A DNA stretch of 64,000 nt from JAAXIE01 sp965263155 (GCA_965263155.1 OZ253586.1:2356001-2420000), one strand, 5' to 3'; positions 51,334-60,237 are shown, numbered from the stretch's first letter. Notes: generated from the letters alone by a model not told the origin. Numbers and translations are program-made.

Positions 51334-52239
51334 ATGTCTGCGCCACGCACCTTCCGTTGGGAGGACCTCCCCTCCATGCTTGGGCTGATGCGCCAAACGC
51401 GGCGCTCCGACGGCGATCTGCGGACCCTTGACGAGGCCTCGCTGGAGGAGTACTTACGAGACCCGGGACTTGACCCCGAGCGCAACTGCTACCTCTTCCA
51501 TTCCGGCGCCAACCTGCAAGCCTACCTTCTGTTGTATCACGAACCCTCGCTGCGTCGCACGGTCTTGGAGGCTGCGCTGCACCCGGAGCACCGCAGCGAC
51601 GAACTGCGGGGAGAGATTCTGTCCTTGGGAGTGGCGCAGGGCGAGGCTGTGGGCAGCAGGGTGGCGCACCTGTGCCTGCCCCACGAAGACCGCTCTTGGG
51701 ACGCCTCACTGGACAAGGCAGGGCTTTCGCTGGTGCGCAGCTATTGGCTGATGAAATGGCAAGAGCTTGAGCCTCCTCAATCGCCAGCCCCGGACGGCTT
51801 CGCGGTGCGCACCTTACAGCCGGGCGAGGGGCATATTTTAGCCGCAGTGCAGAATGCAGCCTTTAGCCAAAGCTGGGGATTCTCACCCAACACCCCGGAA
51901 CAAGCTGAGTGCCGCGCTGCCTTGCGCAGCACCGGCCCCGGCGGGGTCCTCCTCCTACAGCATGGCGACGATATAGCAGGCTACTGCTGGACCCTGACGG
52001 AGCAGCAAGATGAGGGACCGCCCATCGGCACCATCAGCATGATCGGGGTGCATCCGTCCTACCGCTCACGCGGTCTAAGCAAGCCCATTCTAGCGGCGGG
52101 AATGCAGCACCTGTGCGCCAACGGCGTGGCCTACGTCAAGCTGGATGTGGACTCTACCAACGAGCCAGCCATCGGCCTGTACACCAGCGTGGGGTTCAAG
52201 AAGGCCTACGAGCTTAGGTGGTTCGAGGCGGCACTCTGA
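51334..52239 (+). CDS. Double-GNAT acetyltransferase (MshD-like)
   Basis: 301 residues with two GNAT modules (about 1-145 and 150-300). The C-terminal module has the acetyl-CoA loop MIGVHPSYRSRGLSKPILAA, then HLCANGVAYVKLDVDSTNEP and LYTSVGFKKA. The two-module design and the V-x-P...RGLG...LYVDxxN...YxxlGF pattern resemble mycothiol synthase MshD; other double-GNAT enzymes cannot be excluded. Its last 34 bases overlap the 3' end of the convergent DUF502 gene. Confidence 0.82.
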   Translation: MSAPRTFRWEDLPSMLGLMRQTRRSDGDLRTLDEASLEEYLRDPGLDPERNCYLFHSGANLQAYLLLYHEPSLRRTVLEAALHPEHRSDELRGEILSLGVAQGEAVGSRVAHLCLPHEDRSWDASLDKAGLSLVRSYWLMKWQELEPPQSPAPDGFAVRTLQPGEGHILAAVQNAAFSQSWGFSPNTPEQAECRAALRSTGPGGVLLLQHGDDIAGYCWTLTEQQDEGPPIGTISMIGVHPSYRSRGLSKPILAAGMQHLCANGVAYVKLDVDSTNEPAIGLYTSVGFKKAYELRWFEAAL

Positions 52240-52910
52240 GACGAGTCCTCGGTCAGCGAGTTATCCGGCAGCGCGTTTTCGGGCCGCGGGTGTAGCACCG
52301 CATCCGGCGTGAGAATCCCGCCGGATACGATGAGCTTCATCGCCTCGTCCACGGTGACGTCAATAGGTATTGCGCTCTCCTCGGGGATAATCAGCAAGAA
52401 CCCCGATGTGGGCACCGGGGTCGTGGGCACGAACACCGCCAGCGAGGGTTGACCATTCACGTCCTGGACCCGCGACGTAACGAGACCTATCGCCTTGCTT
52501 CCGGCCATAGGGAAGTCCACCAGAACCACGCCGCTGTATTTCTCCGTCGACTTGTCGACGGATAGCATTTCAGTGGCCAAGAGCAGGGTGTTGTAAATGC
52601 TGCGCACCACCGGCACAGCACCAACGATGCGATGGCCATAGTCGATGAAGCGTCGGCCCAGCACATGGGTGGTGAGAAGGCCAGCGATGTATATGAGCAC
52701 CACTAAGGCGACTATGCCCATGCCCTCCCAGTACTGGTCCGGCCCCAAGAAGGAGTCAAAGGCCGGCTTGAGCAACGGATCGAACCAGTCCACCAAGAGG
52801 TTGATGATAACGGCTGTGACTGCCAAGGGGATGGTGACGATCAGGCCAGCGGAGAGGGTGCGTCTAATATGGCCGCCTGTTGCCCTGAGTACCTGCGAAG
52901 GCGTGTTCAT
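52206..52910 (-). CDS. DUF502 family membrane protein
   Basis: 234 residues. Two membrane helices near residues 18-42 (LSAGLIVTIPLAVTAVIINL) and 63-85 (GMGIVALVVLIYIAGLLTTH). The family segment VGAVPVVRSIYNTLL follows, then a soluble beta-rich domain (AVFVPTTPVPTSGFLLIIPE). DUF502 proteins are widespread and uncharacterised. It is 12 bases after the glycosyltransferase and is the last gene of the folE unit. Confidence 0.9.
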   Translation of the reverse strand: MNTPSQVLRATGGHIRRTLSAGLIVTIPLAVTAVIINLLVDWFDPLLKPAFDSFLGPDQYWEGMGIVALVVLIYIAGLLTTHVLGRRFIDYGHRIVGAVPVVRSIYNTLLLATEMLSVDKSTEKYSGVVLVDFPMAGSKAIGLVTSRVQDVNGQPSLAVFVPTTPVPTSGFLLIIPEESAIPIDVTVDEAMKLIVSGGILTPDAVLHPRPENALPDNSLTEDSSQSAASNHLSS

Positions 52911-52922
52911 CGGGAATTCCTT

Positions 52923-54140
52923 CTAAGGGGCGTCGCAAGCGGATGTGTTGGACTCGTAGAGTTCCAACACGTCGGCTGCCACCCGGTCCCATCCCATGCC
53001 CTCAGCCCGCTTTCGGCCAGCGTCACCCATGCTCCTCTTGAGGCCGGTGCTGGCCAGCAATACCTCCAGGCTATCGGCGAAAGGTTCAGGGCAGCGCCAC
53101 GAATGCAGGTAGCCAGTCTGCCCATGTTGCACTACCGTGGGCAGGCCGCCCACCCGGCAACCGACCACCGGGGTGCCACAAGCCATCGCTTCCAACGCCA
53201 CTAGGCTGAAGCTCTCGTAGTAAGAAGGCACCACACAGACATCGGCAGCGCTGTAGTAGAAGGGTAGAGTATCCTGGTCAATGCGGCCCATGAACTGCAG
53301 GGAGTCGGCAATGCCCAAGCCTTGCCCTAGGTTCCGCACCTCGCTGATTTCTTCTTCGGAATCCAAGTCGCCGCCGACTATGAGAACCTTGAAGGGTTCG
53401 TCCTCATCCAGCATGGCGGCGGCGCGACAAAGAAGGTCAAGGCCCTTGAGAGGTTCAATCCTGCCGACGTACAGTATCAGCCTCTCGCCGTTCAGGCCAA
53501 GCTTCCTCCTCGACTCACTCATGTCCAAGGGCCGGAAGAGGGAGAGGTCAACGCCACAGGGCACGATACTAATGCGCTCTTCCGGTGCTTGGTACAGGCG
53601 GCGCATGGACTCCTTCTCTTGTGCGCTCAAGGCCATCACCAGTTGGGCCGAGGCCATGAGGTCTCGTTCCACGATGGCGCGCAGTCTATGCTCCCGCTCG
53701 CCTGACCGTGCCTGCTTCTTGATCTCGGCCAAAGTGTGAAAGGTCACCGCATGAGGGACGCCCCATTGGCTGGCAACCTTGCGCCCGACCCATCCTGAAA
53801 GCCAGTAATGGGAGTGGACCATCTGGTATTCGATGCCCTCGGATTCACCGTAGGCAAGAACAGCGTCGGCGAATTGGGGCAGGTAGGACACCAAATCGTC
53901 CATGGACGCGGCATCAGGGCCGCCGTACAGGTGAACGATACGGACGTTGTCATCCGCCTCCACGGTATCGGCTTCCTGACCGGCGTGGCACCGGGTAAAC
54001 ACATCCACTTGGATTCCCATGGCCCCCAGATGATGGGCCAACTGCCTGACATATACGTTCATGCCTCCGGCCTTGCCCTGGCCGATGAGGGTATTGGGGC
54101 AAGTGTGGAAGCAGACCAAGGCCACTCTTTGGACACTCAA
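52923..54140 (-). CDS. GT4 glycosyltransferase (MshA / sucrose-synthase-like)
   Basis: 405 residues, GT-B fold. N-terminal FHTCPNTLIGQGKAGGMNVY matches the loop of MshA and sucrose-phosphate synthases. C-terminal donor site: LYVGRIEPLKGLDLL, PSYYESFSLVALEAMACGTP (the E-x7-E motif) and VGCRVGGLPTVV. It starts with TTG 54140 in a TTGA overlap with the stop of the acyltransferase gene upstream. In MshA the reaction is GlcNAc transfer to inositol-3-phosphate; whether that holds here is unknown. Confidence 0.88.
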   Translation of the reverse strand: MSVQRVALVCFHTCPNTLIGQGKAGGMNVYVRQLAHHLGAMGIQVDVFTRCHAGQEADTVEADDNVRIVHLYGGPDAASMDDLVSYLPQFADAVLAYGESEGIEYQMVHSHYWLSGWVGRKVASQWGVPHAVTFHTLAEIKKQARSGEREHRLRAIVERDLMASAQLVMALSAQEKESMRRLYQAPEERISIVPCGVDLSLFRPLDMSESRRKLGLNGERLILYVGRIEPLKGLDLLCRAAAMLDEDEPFKVLIVGGDLDSEEEISEVRNLGQGLGIADSLQFMGRIDQDTLPFYYSAADVCVVPSYYESFSLVALEAMACGTPVVGCRVGGLPTVVQHGQTGYLHSWRCPEPFADSLEVLLASTGLKRSMGDAGRKRAEGMGWDRVAADVLELYESNTSACDAP

Positions 54141-55117
54141 CTTCTCTTCACCACCATCCGATACAGTGGGTAGTCCTTGCCACCCAAGTCGTACTTGTAG
54201 GGTTCGTCTCCCCTCAGGAAGTCAAAGAAAGGCAGTCCCGCCTCGACAGCATCGCGGATGCAGAGAGCCTTAAGCAGGAGGCCGACGCTGTAGTAGCTGT
54301 ACTCGGGATTGAAACCGCTATTATAAAGCATCCTTGACCCGCCATAGTCGAAGCAGAGGGCCGAAGCCACGGGCTGGCCTTCCAACTCCATGAAGAAGAG
54401 CCTCACCGTGCCCAACTCGGCCATGACCCCGATGACGGTGCGGAAGAAAGACTCTCGCTTGGGCGTCATGAAGCGGTCCTTGTCCTCCCGACTGAGTCGC
54501 ACCAAGGCTAGGAAGTGGTCAAGTTTCCCTTCCACCTCCTCAGCGCTTTGGCAGCAGTACCAGCGGTAGTCGCCCGCTCCTTCCAAGCGGCGCAGCTTGC
54601 GTCGCAGTTCGTGCCTGTCCTTCTTGGAGAGCCTTCCTATGAACTCGTCCCAATCAGCAGGTAGCTCCACCCCGGGACAAACATCCTCTTGACGTATCTC
54701 CACTTCAAGGCCACGGGAGGCCGCGAGGTCGGGAACAAGCTTCAAGGTAGGAGACGTTGCCTGCAACGGGAAAAGCTCCAGTGAGTCCCACTGTTCAGTC
54801 TCCAGATGTTCCAGAAACAGCGGGTAGAATCTATCTTCCGTCCCAGATGCCACCAACAGATCGTTGTAGTCGTAGAGGTCTTCATCACCCATCAAGGTTA
54901 TCTTGCCCTCGCGTCTTATCAGCGGGGCGAGAGCATCCAGGCCGTCATTCCCAGGCAGCGACAGCAGCATAGGCTCGGCCCCATCGCCGAACTCACCCCA
55001 CCACACCTGTTGCCACTGGGGCATGACGAATATGGTATCCAGACTTCCTTGATTCAGCAGGGCTAGCCAGTCCTGCTGAATCTCCTGAATTGACGAGGCT
55101 CTGTGGAACGAGGTCAC
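54137..55117 (-). CDS. FemAB/CelD-type GNAT acyltransferase
   Basis: About 326 residues. The BioF2/CelD-like acyltransferase pattern: WLALLNQGSLDTIFVMPQW, LLSLPGNDGLDALAPLIRRE, WDEFIGRLSKKDRHELRRKL, LFFMELEGQPVASALCFDY and FLRGDEPYKYDLGGKDYPLY at the C-terminus. These proteins transfer amino-acyl or acyl groups in envelope or polysaccharide synthesis. The open frame extends to 55261 inside folE, but GTG 55117 has AGGAGGT ten bases upstream and lies eight bases after the folE stop. It is coupled to the glycosyltransferase. Confidence 0.82.
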   Translation of the reverse strand: MTSFHRASSIQEIQQDWLALLNQGSLDTIFVMPQWQQVWWGEFGDGAEPMLLSLPGNDGLDALAPLIRREGKITLMGDEDLYDYNDLLVASGTEDRFYPLFLEHLETEQWDSLELFPLQATSPTLKLVPDLAASRGLEVEIRQEDVCPGVELPADWDEFIGRLSKKDRHELRRKLRRLEGAGDYRWYCCQSAEEVEGKLDHFLALVRLSREDKDRFMTPKRESFFRTVIGVMAELGTVRLFFMELEGQPVASALCFDYGGSRMLYNSGFNPEYSYYSVGLLLKALCIRDAVEAGLPFFDFLRGDEPYKYDLGGKDYPLYRMVVKRS

Positions 55118-55125
55118 GCTATACG

Positions 55126-55755
55126 TTACCTCCTGGGTAACTGGCTCTGTAACTGGGCCAGAAAATCTTGGCGCCCGATGACTCCGCGGGCAAAGGGACC
55201 GCGCGAGGCCGACGTGACCACCATGCTGCCCGGTTTCCTTACGCCACGCATCGACATGCACAGGTGCTCCGCCTCAAGCACCACTGCCACACCATCGGGT
55301 TGCAGGGAACGGTACACTGCGTCGGCGAGCTCTTGGGTCATACGCTCCTGCACTTGGGGGCGACGCGCCACGACGTCCAGCGCCCTAGCCAGCTTGCTAG
55401 CCCCCGCAATCTTCCCGCTGGGCACGTAGCCCACATGGGCACGCCCGAAGAAGGGCAGCAGGTGATGCTCGCACATGGAGAAGAAGGGAATCTCCCGAAG
55501 CACCACTAGTCCACCCTCGGAACCCTCTCCCAAGTCACCTTCCGCTTCCTCGCATTCCGGTTCCTCGAACACAGTATCGATAGCATCGGCTGCATCCAAG
55601 CCCACGCCTGAGAAGAGCTCATTCATCATGCGAGCCACTCTCTGCGGGGTGGCCCGCAGGCCCTCCCTTTCGGGGTCTTCGCCAATGGCGGTGAGAATGG
55701 CTCGCACGGCCTGTTCCACTTCTTCCTGGCGAATCACGAGCTTATCCTTCTCCAT
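55126..55755 (-). CDS. folE: GTP cyclohydrolase I
   Basis: It opens and rearranges GTP to dihydroneopterin triphosphate, first step of folate synthesis. About 209 residues: ILTAIGEDPEREGLRATPQRVARM (given in parts), FFSMCEHHLLPFFGRAHVGY with Zn-binding Cys/His, IAGASKLARALDVVARRPQV and CMSMRGVRKPGSMV. An extra acidic segment (EEPECEEAEGDLGEGSEGG) sits before IPFFSMCEHH. The start is ATG 55755 (MEKDKLVIRQEEV), which follows an 18-bp tandem duplication. It heads a unit with an acyltransferase, a glycosyltransferase and DUF502, not with folK/folP. Confidence 0.95.
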   Translation of the reverse strand: MEKDKLVIRQEEVEQAVRAILTAIGEDPEREGLRATPQRVARMMNELFSGVGLDAADAIDTVFEEPECEEAEGDLGEGSEGGLVVLREIPFFSMCEHHLLPFFGRAHVGYVPSGKIAGASKLARALDVVARRPQVQERMTQELADAVYRSLQPDGVAVVLEAEHLCMSMRGVRKPGSMVVTSASRGPFARGVIGRQDFLAQLQSQLPRR

Positions 55756-55791
55756 TGAGGAGACCTGTGCATGTGAGGAGACCTGTGCATG
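55756..55791. repeat. 18-bp tandem duplication before folE
   Basis: TGAGGAGACCTGTGCATG occurs exactly twice, at 55756-55773 and 55774-55791, directly abutting the folE start codon. In the upstream extension of the frame it would encode HAQVSS twice. Confidence 0.85.
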
Positions 55792-56047
55792 ACCCCTTCC
55801 CTCTTTGAAGGGGAAAGTTTGGAATGGGGGTGGAAGGGCCAACTCCGCAGCTGGCATTTCGCCACCGCGCGCCTGAATTCCGGCTGTACGGGTAGTCGAC
55901 TTGCCCAAAAGCGAGGGCCGTGGATTCCCGCCTGCGCGGGAACGACGGAAGCGATTGCTGACGCTTGGAGGGTTTTGCTCATGGAAACAACGGACAGTCG
56001 CCTGACCGCGTGATCGGAGTCATAGTGGTAATGTCTCTGCGTTGTCA
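55792..56047. repeat. Intergenic palindromic repeats between thrC and folE
   Basis: 55793-55840 is the CCCTTCC...GGAAAGTTTGG type. 55919-55949 is GTGGATTCCCGCCTGCGCGG followed by GAACGACGG, a hairpin with arms TTCCCGC and GCGGGAA. No gene is visible in the ~250 bases. Confidence 0.65.
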
Positions 56048-57109
56048 TCACGATATCAATGCCATCACCGCGGTCTCCAACTCCTTCAAATCGGCGGCGA
56101 TTTCGATAGGCTGTGTCTTGGAATATGTGACGGCTGTCTCCCGGTCCTTCAAACCCGTCCCGGTGATAACACACACGGCGGTCCGGCCTTCCAAGTTGAG
56201 GCCCTGCCGGTACATCTTGACCAGTCCTGCATAGGAAGCCGCCGAGGCTGGCTCGCAGAAGACACCCTCTTGGGTGGCGAGAAGCTGGTAGGCCTCCATG
56301 ATTTCATCGTCGGTCACCAAATCTATGACGCCGCCCGACTCGTCCCTAGCCGTCTCCGCTGTCTGCCAGCTAGCCGGGTTGCCGATGCGTATTGCAGAAG
56401 CTACAGTCGTCGGGTTTGCGACCAGGGCGCCATGGACGATGGGCGCGGCTCCCGCTGCTTGGAACCCCATCATGCGGGGCGTCCCTTCGGCCTTGCCCAA
56501 GTCATGATACTGAAAGAACCCTCGCCAATAGGCGGTGATATTTCCCGCATTGCCTACCGGAATGAAAAGGTAGTCGGGTGCGTCGCCAAGCTCGTCCACG
56601 ATCTCAAAGGCGGCTGTCTTCTGCCCTTCCAGACGATAGGGGTTCACCGAGTTCACCAGCACCACGGGGGAGCTTTCGGTAAAGCGTCGCACCAAGGCCA
56701 GCGCACCATCGAACCCGGCATCCACCACCATCACCTTGGCCCCGTAGGCAACGGCTTGGGCCAGCTTCCCCGAAGCCACCTCTCCCTTGGGAATCAGGAC
56801 CACCGTCGACAGGTCGTAGCGCGCACCATAGGCGGCCGCCGAGGCACTGGTGTTGCCTGTGGAGGCGCAGATAATGGCCTTGGCCCCTTGTTCCATGGCT
56901 TTGGCCACTGCCACCACCATGCCACGGTCCTTGAACGAGCCAGTGGGATTGCATCCCTCAAGTTTGAAGTAGAGCCGGTCGCACCCCAAAGACTTGCCCA
57001 ACCGGGCAGACCTGACCAGAGGCGTGTTCCCCTCTCCCATGCTAATCATGGGGGTGGAATCGCTCAGGGGCAGGTATGCCCCGTACCGTTGCATCACGCC
57101 TTCGCTCAT
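56048..57109 (-). CDS. thrC: Threonine synthase
   Basis: PLP enzyme converting O-phosphohomoserine to threonine. 353 residues: EGNTPLVRSARLGKSLG, LEGCNPTGSFKDRGMVVAVA with the PLP lysine, ASTGNTSASAAAYGAR, FIPVGNAGNITAYWRGF and EPASAASYAGLVKM. It is of the shorter, S-adenosylmethionine-independent bacterial type. It lies downstream of hom with a small lipoprotein-like gene between them. Confidence 0.96.
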   Translation of the reverse strand: MSEGVMQRYGAYLPLSDSTPMISMGEGNTPLVRSARLGKSLGCDRLYFKLEGCNPTGSFKDRGMVVAVAKAMEQGAKAIICASTGNTSASAAAYGARYDLSTVVLIPKGEVASGKLAQAVAYGAKVMVVDAGFDGALALVRRFTESSPVVLVNSVNPYRLEGQKTAAFEIVDELGDAPDYLFIPVGNAGNITAYWRGFFQYHDLGKAEGTPRMMGFQAAGAAPIVHGALVANPTTVASAIRIGNPASWQTAETARDESGGVIDLVTDDEIMEAYQLLATQEGVFCEPASAASYAGLVKMYRQGLNLEGRTAVCVITGTGLKDRETAVTYSKTQPIEIAADLKELETAVMALIS

Positions 57110-57113
57110 TTCA

Positions 57114-57362
57114 TCATTCCCAAGTCACACGCCCTGCGCGGCAGACCGAGCCAGGCTTCGTAAGAGGCGGCATTGGCTCCGGCGTATCCGGGTCCGCCAT
57201 AGGCGTACTGGTGGCTTCCTCCCCATCCCCCGTGGAGTTGCAGCCGCCACAGGCCGCGACTATGACGATGAGCATCGACGCAATAGCGAAGTTTCCGGGG
57301 ATAAGCCGGGGTTGATGGCGGCCTTTAGGGTCTGGCATTTTCAGTACTACGCCTTCGTTCAT
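57114..57362 (-). CDS. Short putative lipoprotein between hom and thrC
   Basis: 82 residues. A hydrophobic segment (FAIASMLIVIVAACGGC) ends in a lipobox-like VAAC near residue 38, followed by a Thr/Pro/Asp-rich stretch (EATSTPMADPDTPEPMPP). The N-terminal region before the hydrophobic core is long for a signal peptide. Its first codons (MNEGVV) resemble those of thrC (MSEGVM), and the DNA around the two starts is nearly the same, suggesting a local duplication. No family recognised; it could be a remnant. Confidence 0.4.
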   Translation of the reverse strand: MNEGVVLKMPDPKGRHQPRLIPGNFAIASMLIVIVAACGGCNSTGDGEEATSTPMADPDTPEPMPPLTKPGSVCRAGRVTWE

Positions 57363-57381
57363 GTCGCCGACCGCAGGAGTA

Positions 57382-58680
57382 CTACCATTCCTCTATTCTG
57401 ATCATGTTACATGTTTCCACCACGTCCAACCCATTCAGCATGGTGAGAGAGCTTTGCACTGCCGATTCACGGGCAGGATGGGTGGTTATGACGATTTCGG
57501 CGGTGCGGGTGGCGGGGTCCGAGTGCTTCTGTTGCGCTTCGGCGATGCTGATATCCAAGTCCCCCAACACTCGGGCGATCTGGGCCAGTACACCGGGGCG
57601 GTCCGCGACCCACAGGCGCAGGTAGTAACGGTCCACCAAGGACGACATATCGGCCACCGCCAAGGGACGGTTGACCCCAGTTGGCTCACTGGCCGGCCGG
57701 CCGGAGCAGATGCCCCGCGCTACCTCAATGAGGTCGGCGATGACAGCGCTGGTGGTGGGTTCGCGTCCTGCTCCGGGGCCATGGAACATCACGCGATCTA
57801 TCAGGTTGCCTTCGACCTCCACGGCGTTGAAGGCCCCATCCACTTTGGCCAGTATGTGGTCTTGCGCGATGAAGCAGGGATGTACCCTCGCCTGCACCGA
57901 GTCACCGTCACGAGCGGCCACGGCCAGCAACTTGATGGCGTAGCCCAACTCTTGCGCATATCGGAAGTCTTGGGCTTGGAGGCGGGTGATACCCTCGCAA
58001 TAGACGTTTTTGATGTCGATGGGCGTGTGGAAGGCGAGAGCGGCTAGGATAGCCAGCTTGTAGGCGGCGTCAGTGCCCTCCACGTCGCTGGAGGGGTCGG
58101 ATTCGGCGTACCCACGGGCTTGGGCCTCTTCGAGGGCCTCGGAGAAGTCGACCCGGTCTTGGGCCATGCGGGTGAGGATGTAATTCGTGGTGCCGTTGAT
58201 GATGGCATGAATGGACGTTATGTCGTTGGCCAGCAAGTCCCGTGTCAGCGGGGCGATGATTGGGATGCCACCGGCCACGCTGGCCTCGAAGCGCAGACAC
58301 ACCTCGTTGCGGCGCGCCTCCGCCATCAGCTCAGGGCCGAACTTAGCCATGACCTCTTTATTGGCAGTGACGACGTGACGGCCCGACTGCAGGGCTTGGC
58401 AGATGTAGCTTTGGGCAGGCTCTTCTCCGCCCAACAGCTCGACCACAATGGATACATTCTCGTCGTTCAGGACCTCTTGGGCATCGGTTGTCAGCATCGC
58501 AGGGGGCAGTTCCACCGAGCGAGGACGGGAGGCGTTCCGCACCAGTATACGTCGCAGGTCGACAGGGCAACCCACCTTGAGGGCCATGGACTGGGCATCG
58601 TTCACGAGGGCATTGGCCACGCCACCGCCTACGACACCGAGGCCCATCAAGCCTATTCCTATACGCGAAGCTGACGGCAT
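57382..58680 (-). CDS. hom: Homoserine dehydrogenase
   Basis: NAD(P)H-dependent reduction of aspartate semialdehyde to homoserine. 432 residues: IGLMGLGVVGGGVANALV (Rossmann), VTANKEVMAKFGPELM, FEASVAGGIPIIAPL, INGTTNYILTRMAQ, ARGYAESDPSSDVEGTDAAYKL and a C-terminal ACT domain (YLRLWVADRPGVLAQIARVL) for threonine feedback. It follows the PPIase gene by 7 bases. Confidence 0.97.
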   Translation of the reverse strand: MPSASRIGIGLMGLGVVGGGVANALVNDAQSMALKVGCPVDLRRILVRNASRPRSVELPPAMLTTDAQEVLNDENVSIVVELLGGEEPAQSYICQALQSGRHVVTANKEVMAKFGPELMAEARRNEVCLRFEASVAGGIPIIAPLTRDLLANDITSIHAIINGTTNYILTRMAQDRVDFSEALEEAQARGYAESDPSSDVEGTDAAYKLAILAALAFHTPIDIKNVYCEGITRLQAQDFRYAQELGYAIKLLAVAARDGDSVQARVHPCFIAQDHILAKVDGAFNAVEVEGNLIDRVMFHGPGAGREPTTSAVIADLIEVARGICSGRPASEPTGVNRPLAVADMSSLVDRYYLRLWVADRPGVLAQIARVLGDLDISIAEAQQKHSDPATRTAEIVITTHPARESAVQSSLTMLNGLDVVETCNMIRIEEW

Positions 58681-58687
58681 GGCGGGC

Positions 58688-60160
58688 CTAGTTGCCCTGC
58701 CCCTGGGCTTCTTCCTGTTCTTCTCGGACGCTCTTGTTGTACTGCTCTACCACCCACCTGTACTGCTCACTGTCAGTGTGGATCTCCACCCAGCCCTCCA
58801 GCCGTCCCAAGGCCCATTGGTCTTGAATCCATTTCTGGAGGGCCTGCTCTTTGAGGCCTGGTAGCCAGTCATCGTCCAGCGGGCGCACATCCACATCCGA
58901 GAGGGCCGTGACGATGTAGGTGGCATTCTGTCCGGTGATGGGTCTACTGACCTCGCTTTGTGCCAAGGGTTGTGGGCCGAATATTGCCACGTCCAGATCA
59001 GGATAAGCCCCCTTGGGGAGCCAGCCTTGGGGGCCGCTGTCCCCGCCTATTTCCATCGCCACGTCGGCGAAATCTTCGGCCTCCAGCCTCTGAAGCACCT
59101 CTTCAGCTGTCGGAGGCGGGCTCTCCGAACCGGAGGTCTCGTTAGGGAGCGCTATCCAACTGACGTCCATGTGCTCCGTCTCTGCCGGGGCGCCCGGGCC
59201 CATTGCGTTGGCCCACTGCTCTTCGACAGGGCGCACCTCAACCTCAGAGAGCGATTTCACAAAGTAGACGGCATCTTCGCCGACTATGGCCCCAGTAAAC
59301 TCGTCTTGAGCCAAGGGTTCCGGAGGGTCAGCGCCAAAGAGGGTTTCGTCCAGCTCGGGGAAGACCCCCTTTGGCACCCAACCTTGAGAACCGCTGCCTC
59401 CACCGATGTCGATTGCCACATCGGCAAACTCCTCGGTGCGCAGCCTCTCCAGGATGTCCGTAGGAGTTGGTGGTGGGTTCTCTGGATCGGGCGCATCGTG
59501 AGGCACCAGTATCCAACTAACGTTCGCATGCTCGAAATGTTCCGGAATCCTCTCGCCCAGAGCCTCCCTGAGTGCAACGCGGTACACTTGGTCGGAGACC
59601 AACACCCGGTACTCTTCGTCTTTAATCTGTGCTTGAGTGAGGAATGACTGATAACGCTCCTGATATTCGGTGTCGAGCTGGCCCGGCTCCACCTCTTGGT
59701 CCTCTGGGGCTTGGGGGTAGAAGTTGACTCGTAGGGCGGCGTCCACGTCCTCATCAGTGACCACCACGCCCTCAAACTCGGCCCCCTGCCTGATAAGCTC
59801 CGCCTCCACCATGCCGAACAAGATCTCCCAAGGCGCACGGCCGAGGTCGACGCTGCCGGTGGTTGCGTTGATCAGGCGCAAGCGTTTCACCAAGTCGCCT
59901 TGGGTGTAGACGGTATCCCTGACTTTGGCGGCTTGGGCACGGGGTGGGGCGATGAAGTTGGCGTAGTAGGCGTAGGAAAGGATGCCTGCCACTACTATGA
60001 GGATGCCACCAATGAGCGCCCACGCCAAACGCTGCCGTCGCACCTCGCGGACGGCTCCGGACCGTCCCATGCGGCGGTCGCCGGACCGGGCTGTGGCACG
60101 CGGTCTACGACTTCCGCCACGGCCTGATCCGGCAGCACTACGTCCTTGTGGCGGACGCAT
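58688..60160 (-). CDS. Membrane-anchored SurA/PrsA-like peptidyl-prolyl isomerase with two parvulin-like repeats
   Basis: About 490 residues. A basic Gly/Arg-rich cytoplasmic N-terminus leads to one membrane helix near residues 45-68 (LAWALIGGILIVVAGILSYA). An extracytoplasmic SurA-N-like helical domain follows, then two related rotamase-like modules, each with ...VSWI, a PPPT...EEVLxRLexEDFADVA-like helix and GGGSGSQGWVPKG or GGDSGPQGWLPKG. It probably helps fold exported proteins. ATG 60160 has GAGGTG upstream and is preferred over the adjacent TTG 60163. It lies between rpsR and hom. Confidence 0.85.
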   Translation of the reverse strand: MRPPQGRSAAGSGRGGSRRPRATARSGDRRMGRSGAVREVRRQRLAWALIGGILIVVAGILSYAYYANFIAPPRAQAAKVRDTVYTQGDLVKRLRLINATTGSVDLGRAPWEILFGMVEAELIRQGAEFEGVVVTDEDVDAALRVNFYPQAPEDQEVEPGQLDTEYQERYQSFLTQAQIKDEEYRVLVSDQVYRVALREALGERIPEHFEHANVSWILVPHDAPDPENPPPTPTDILERLRTEEFADVAIDIGGGSGSQGWVPKGVFPELDETLFGADPPEPLAQDEFTGAIVGEDAVYFVKSLSEVEVRPVEEQWANAMGPGAPAETEHMDVSWIALPNETSGSESPPPTAEEVLQRLEAEDFADVAMEIGGDSGPQGWLPKGAYPDLDVAIFGPQPLAQSEVSRPITGQNATYIVTALSDVDVRPLDDDWLPGLKEQALQKWIQDQWALGRLEGWVEIHTDSEQYRWVVEQYNKSVREEQEEAQGQGN

Positions 60161-60237
60161 CAAGCCACCTCATAGCGGGCGACGAGTATCTACAACCAAG
60201 GGAAAGGTCCAAGGCTATCGTCGCGATGCCGTGGGAA

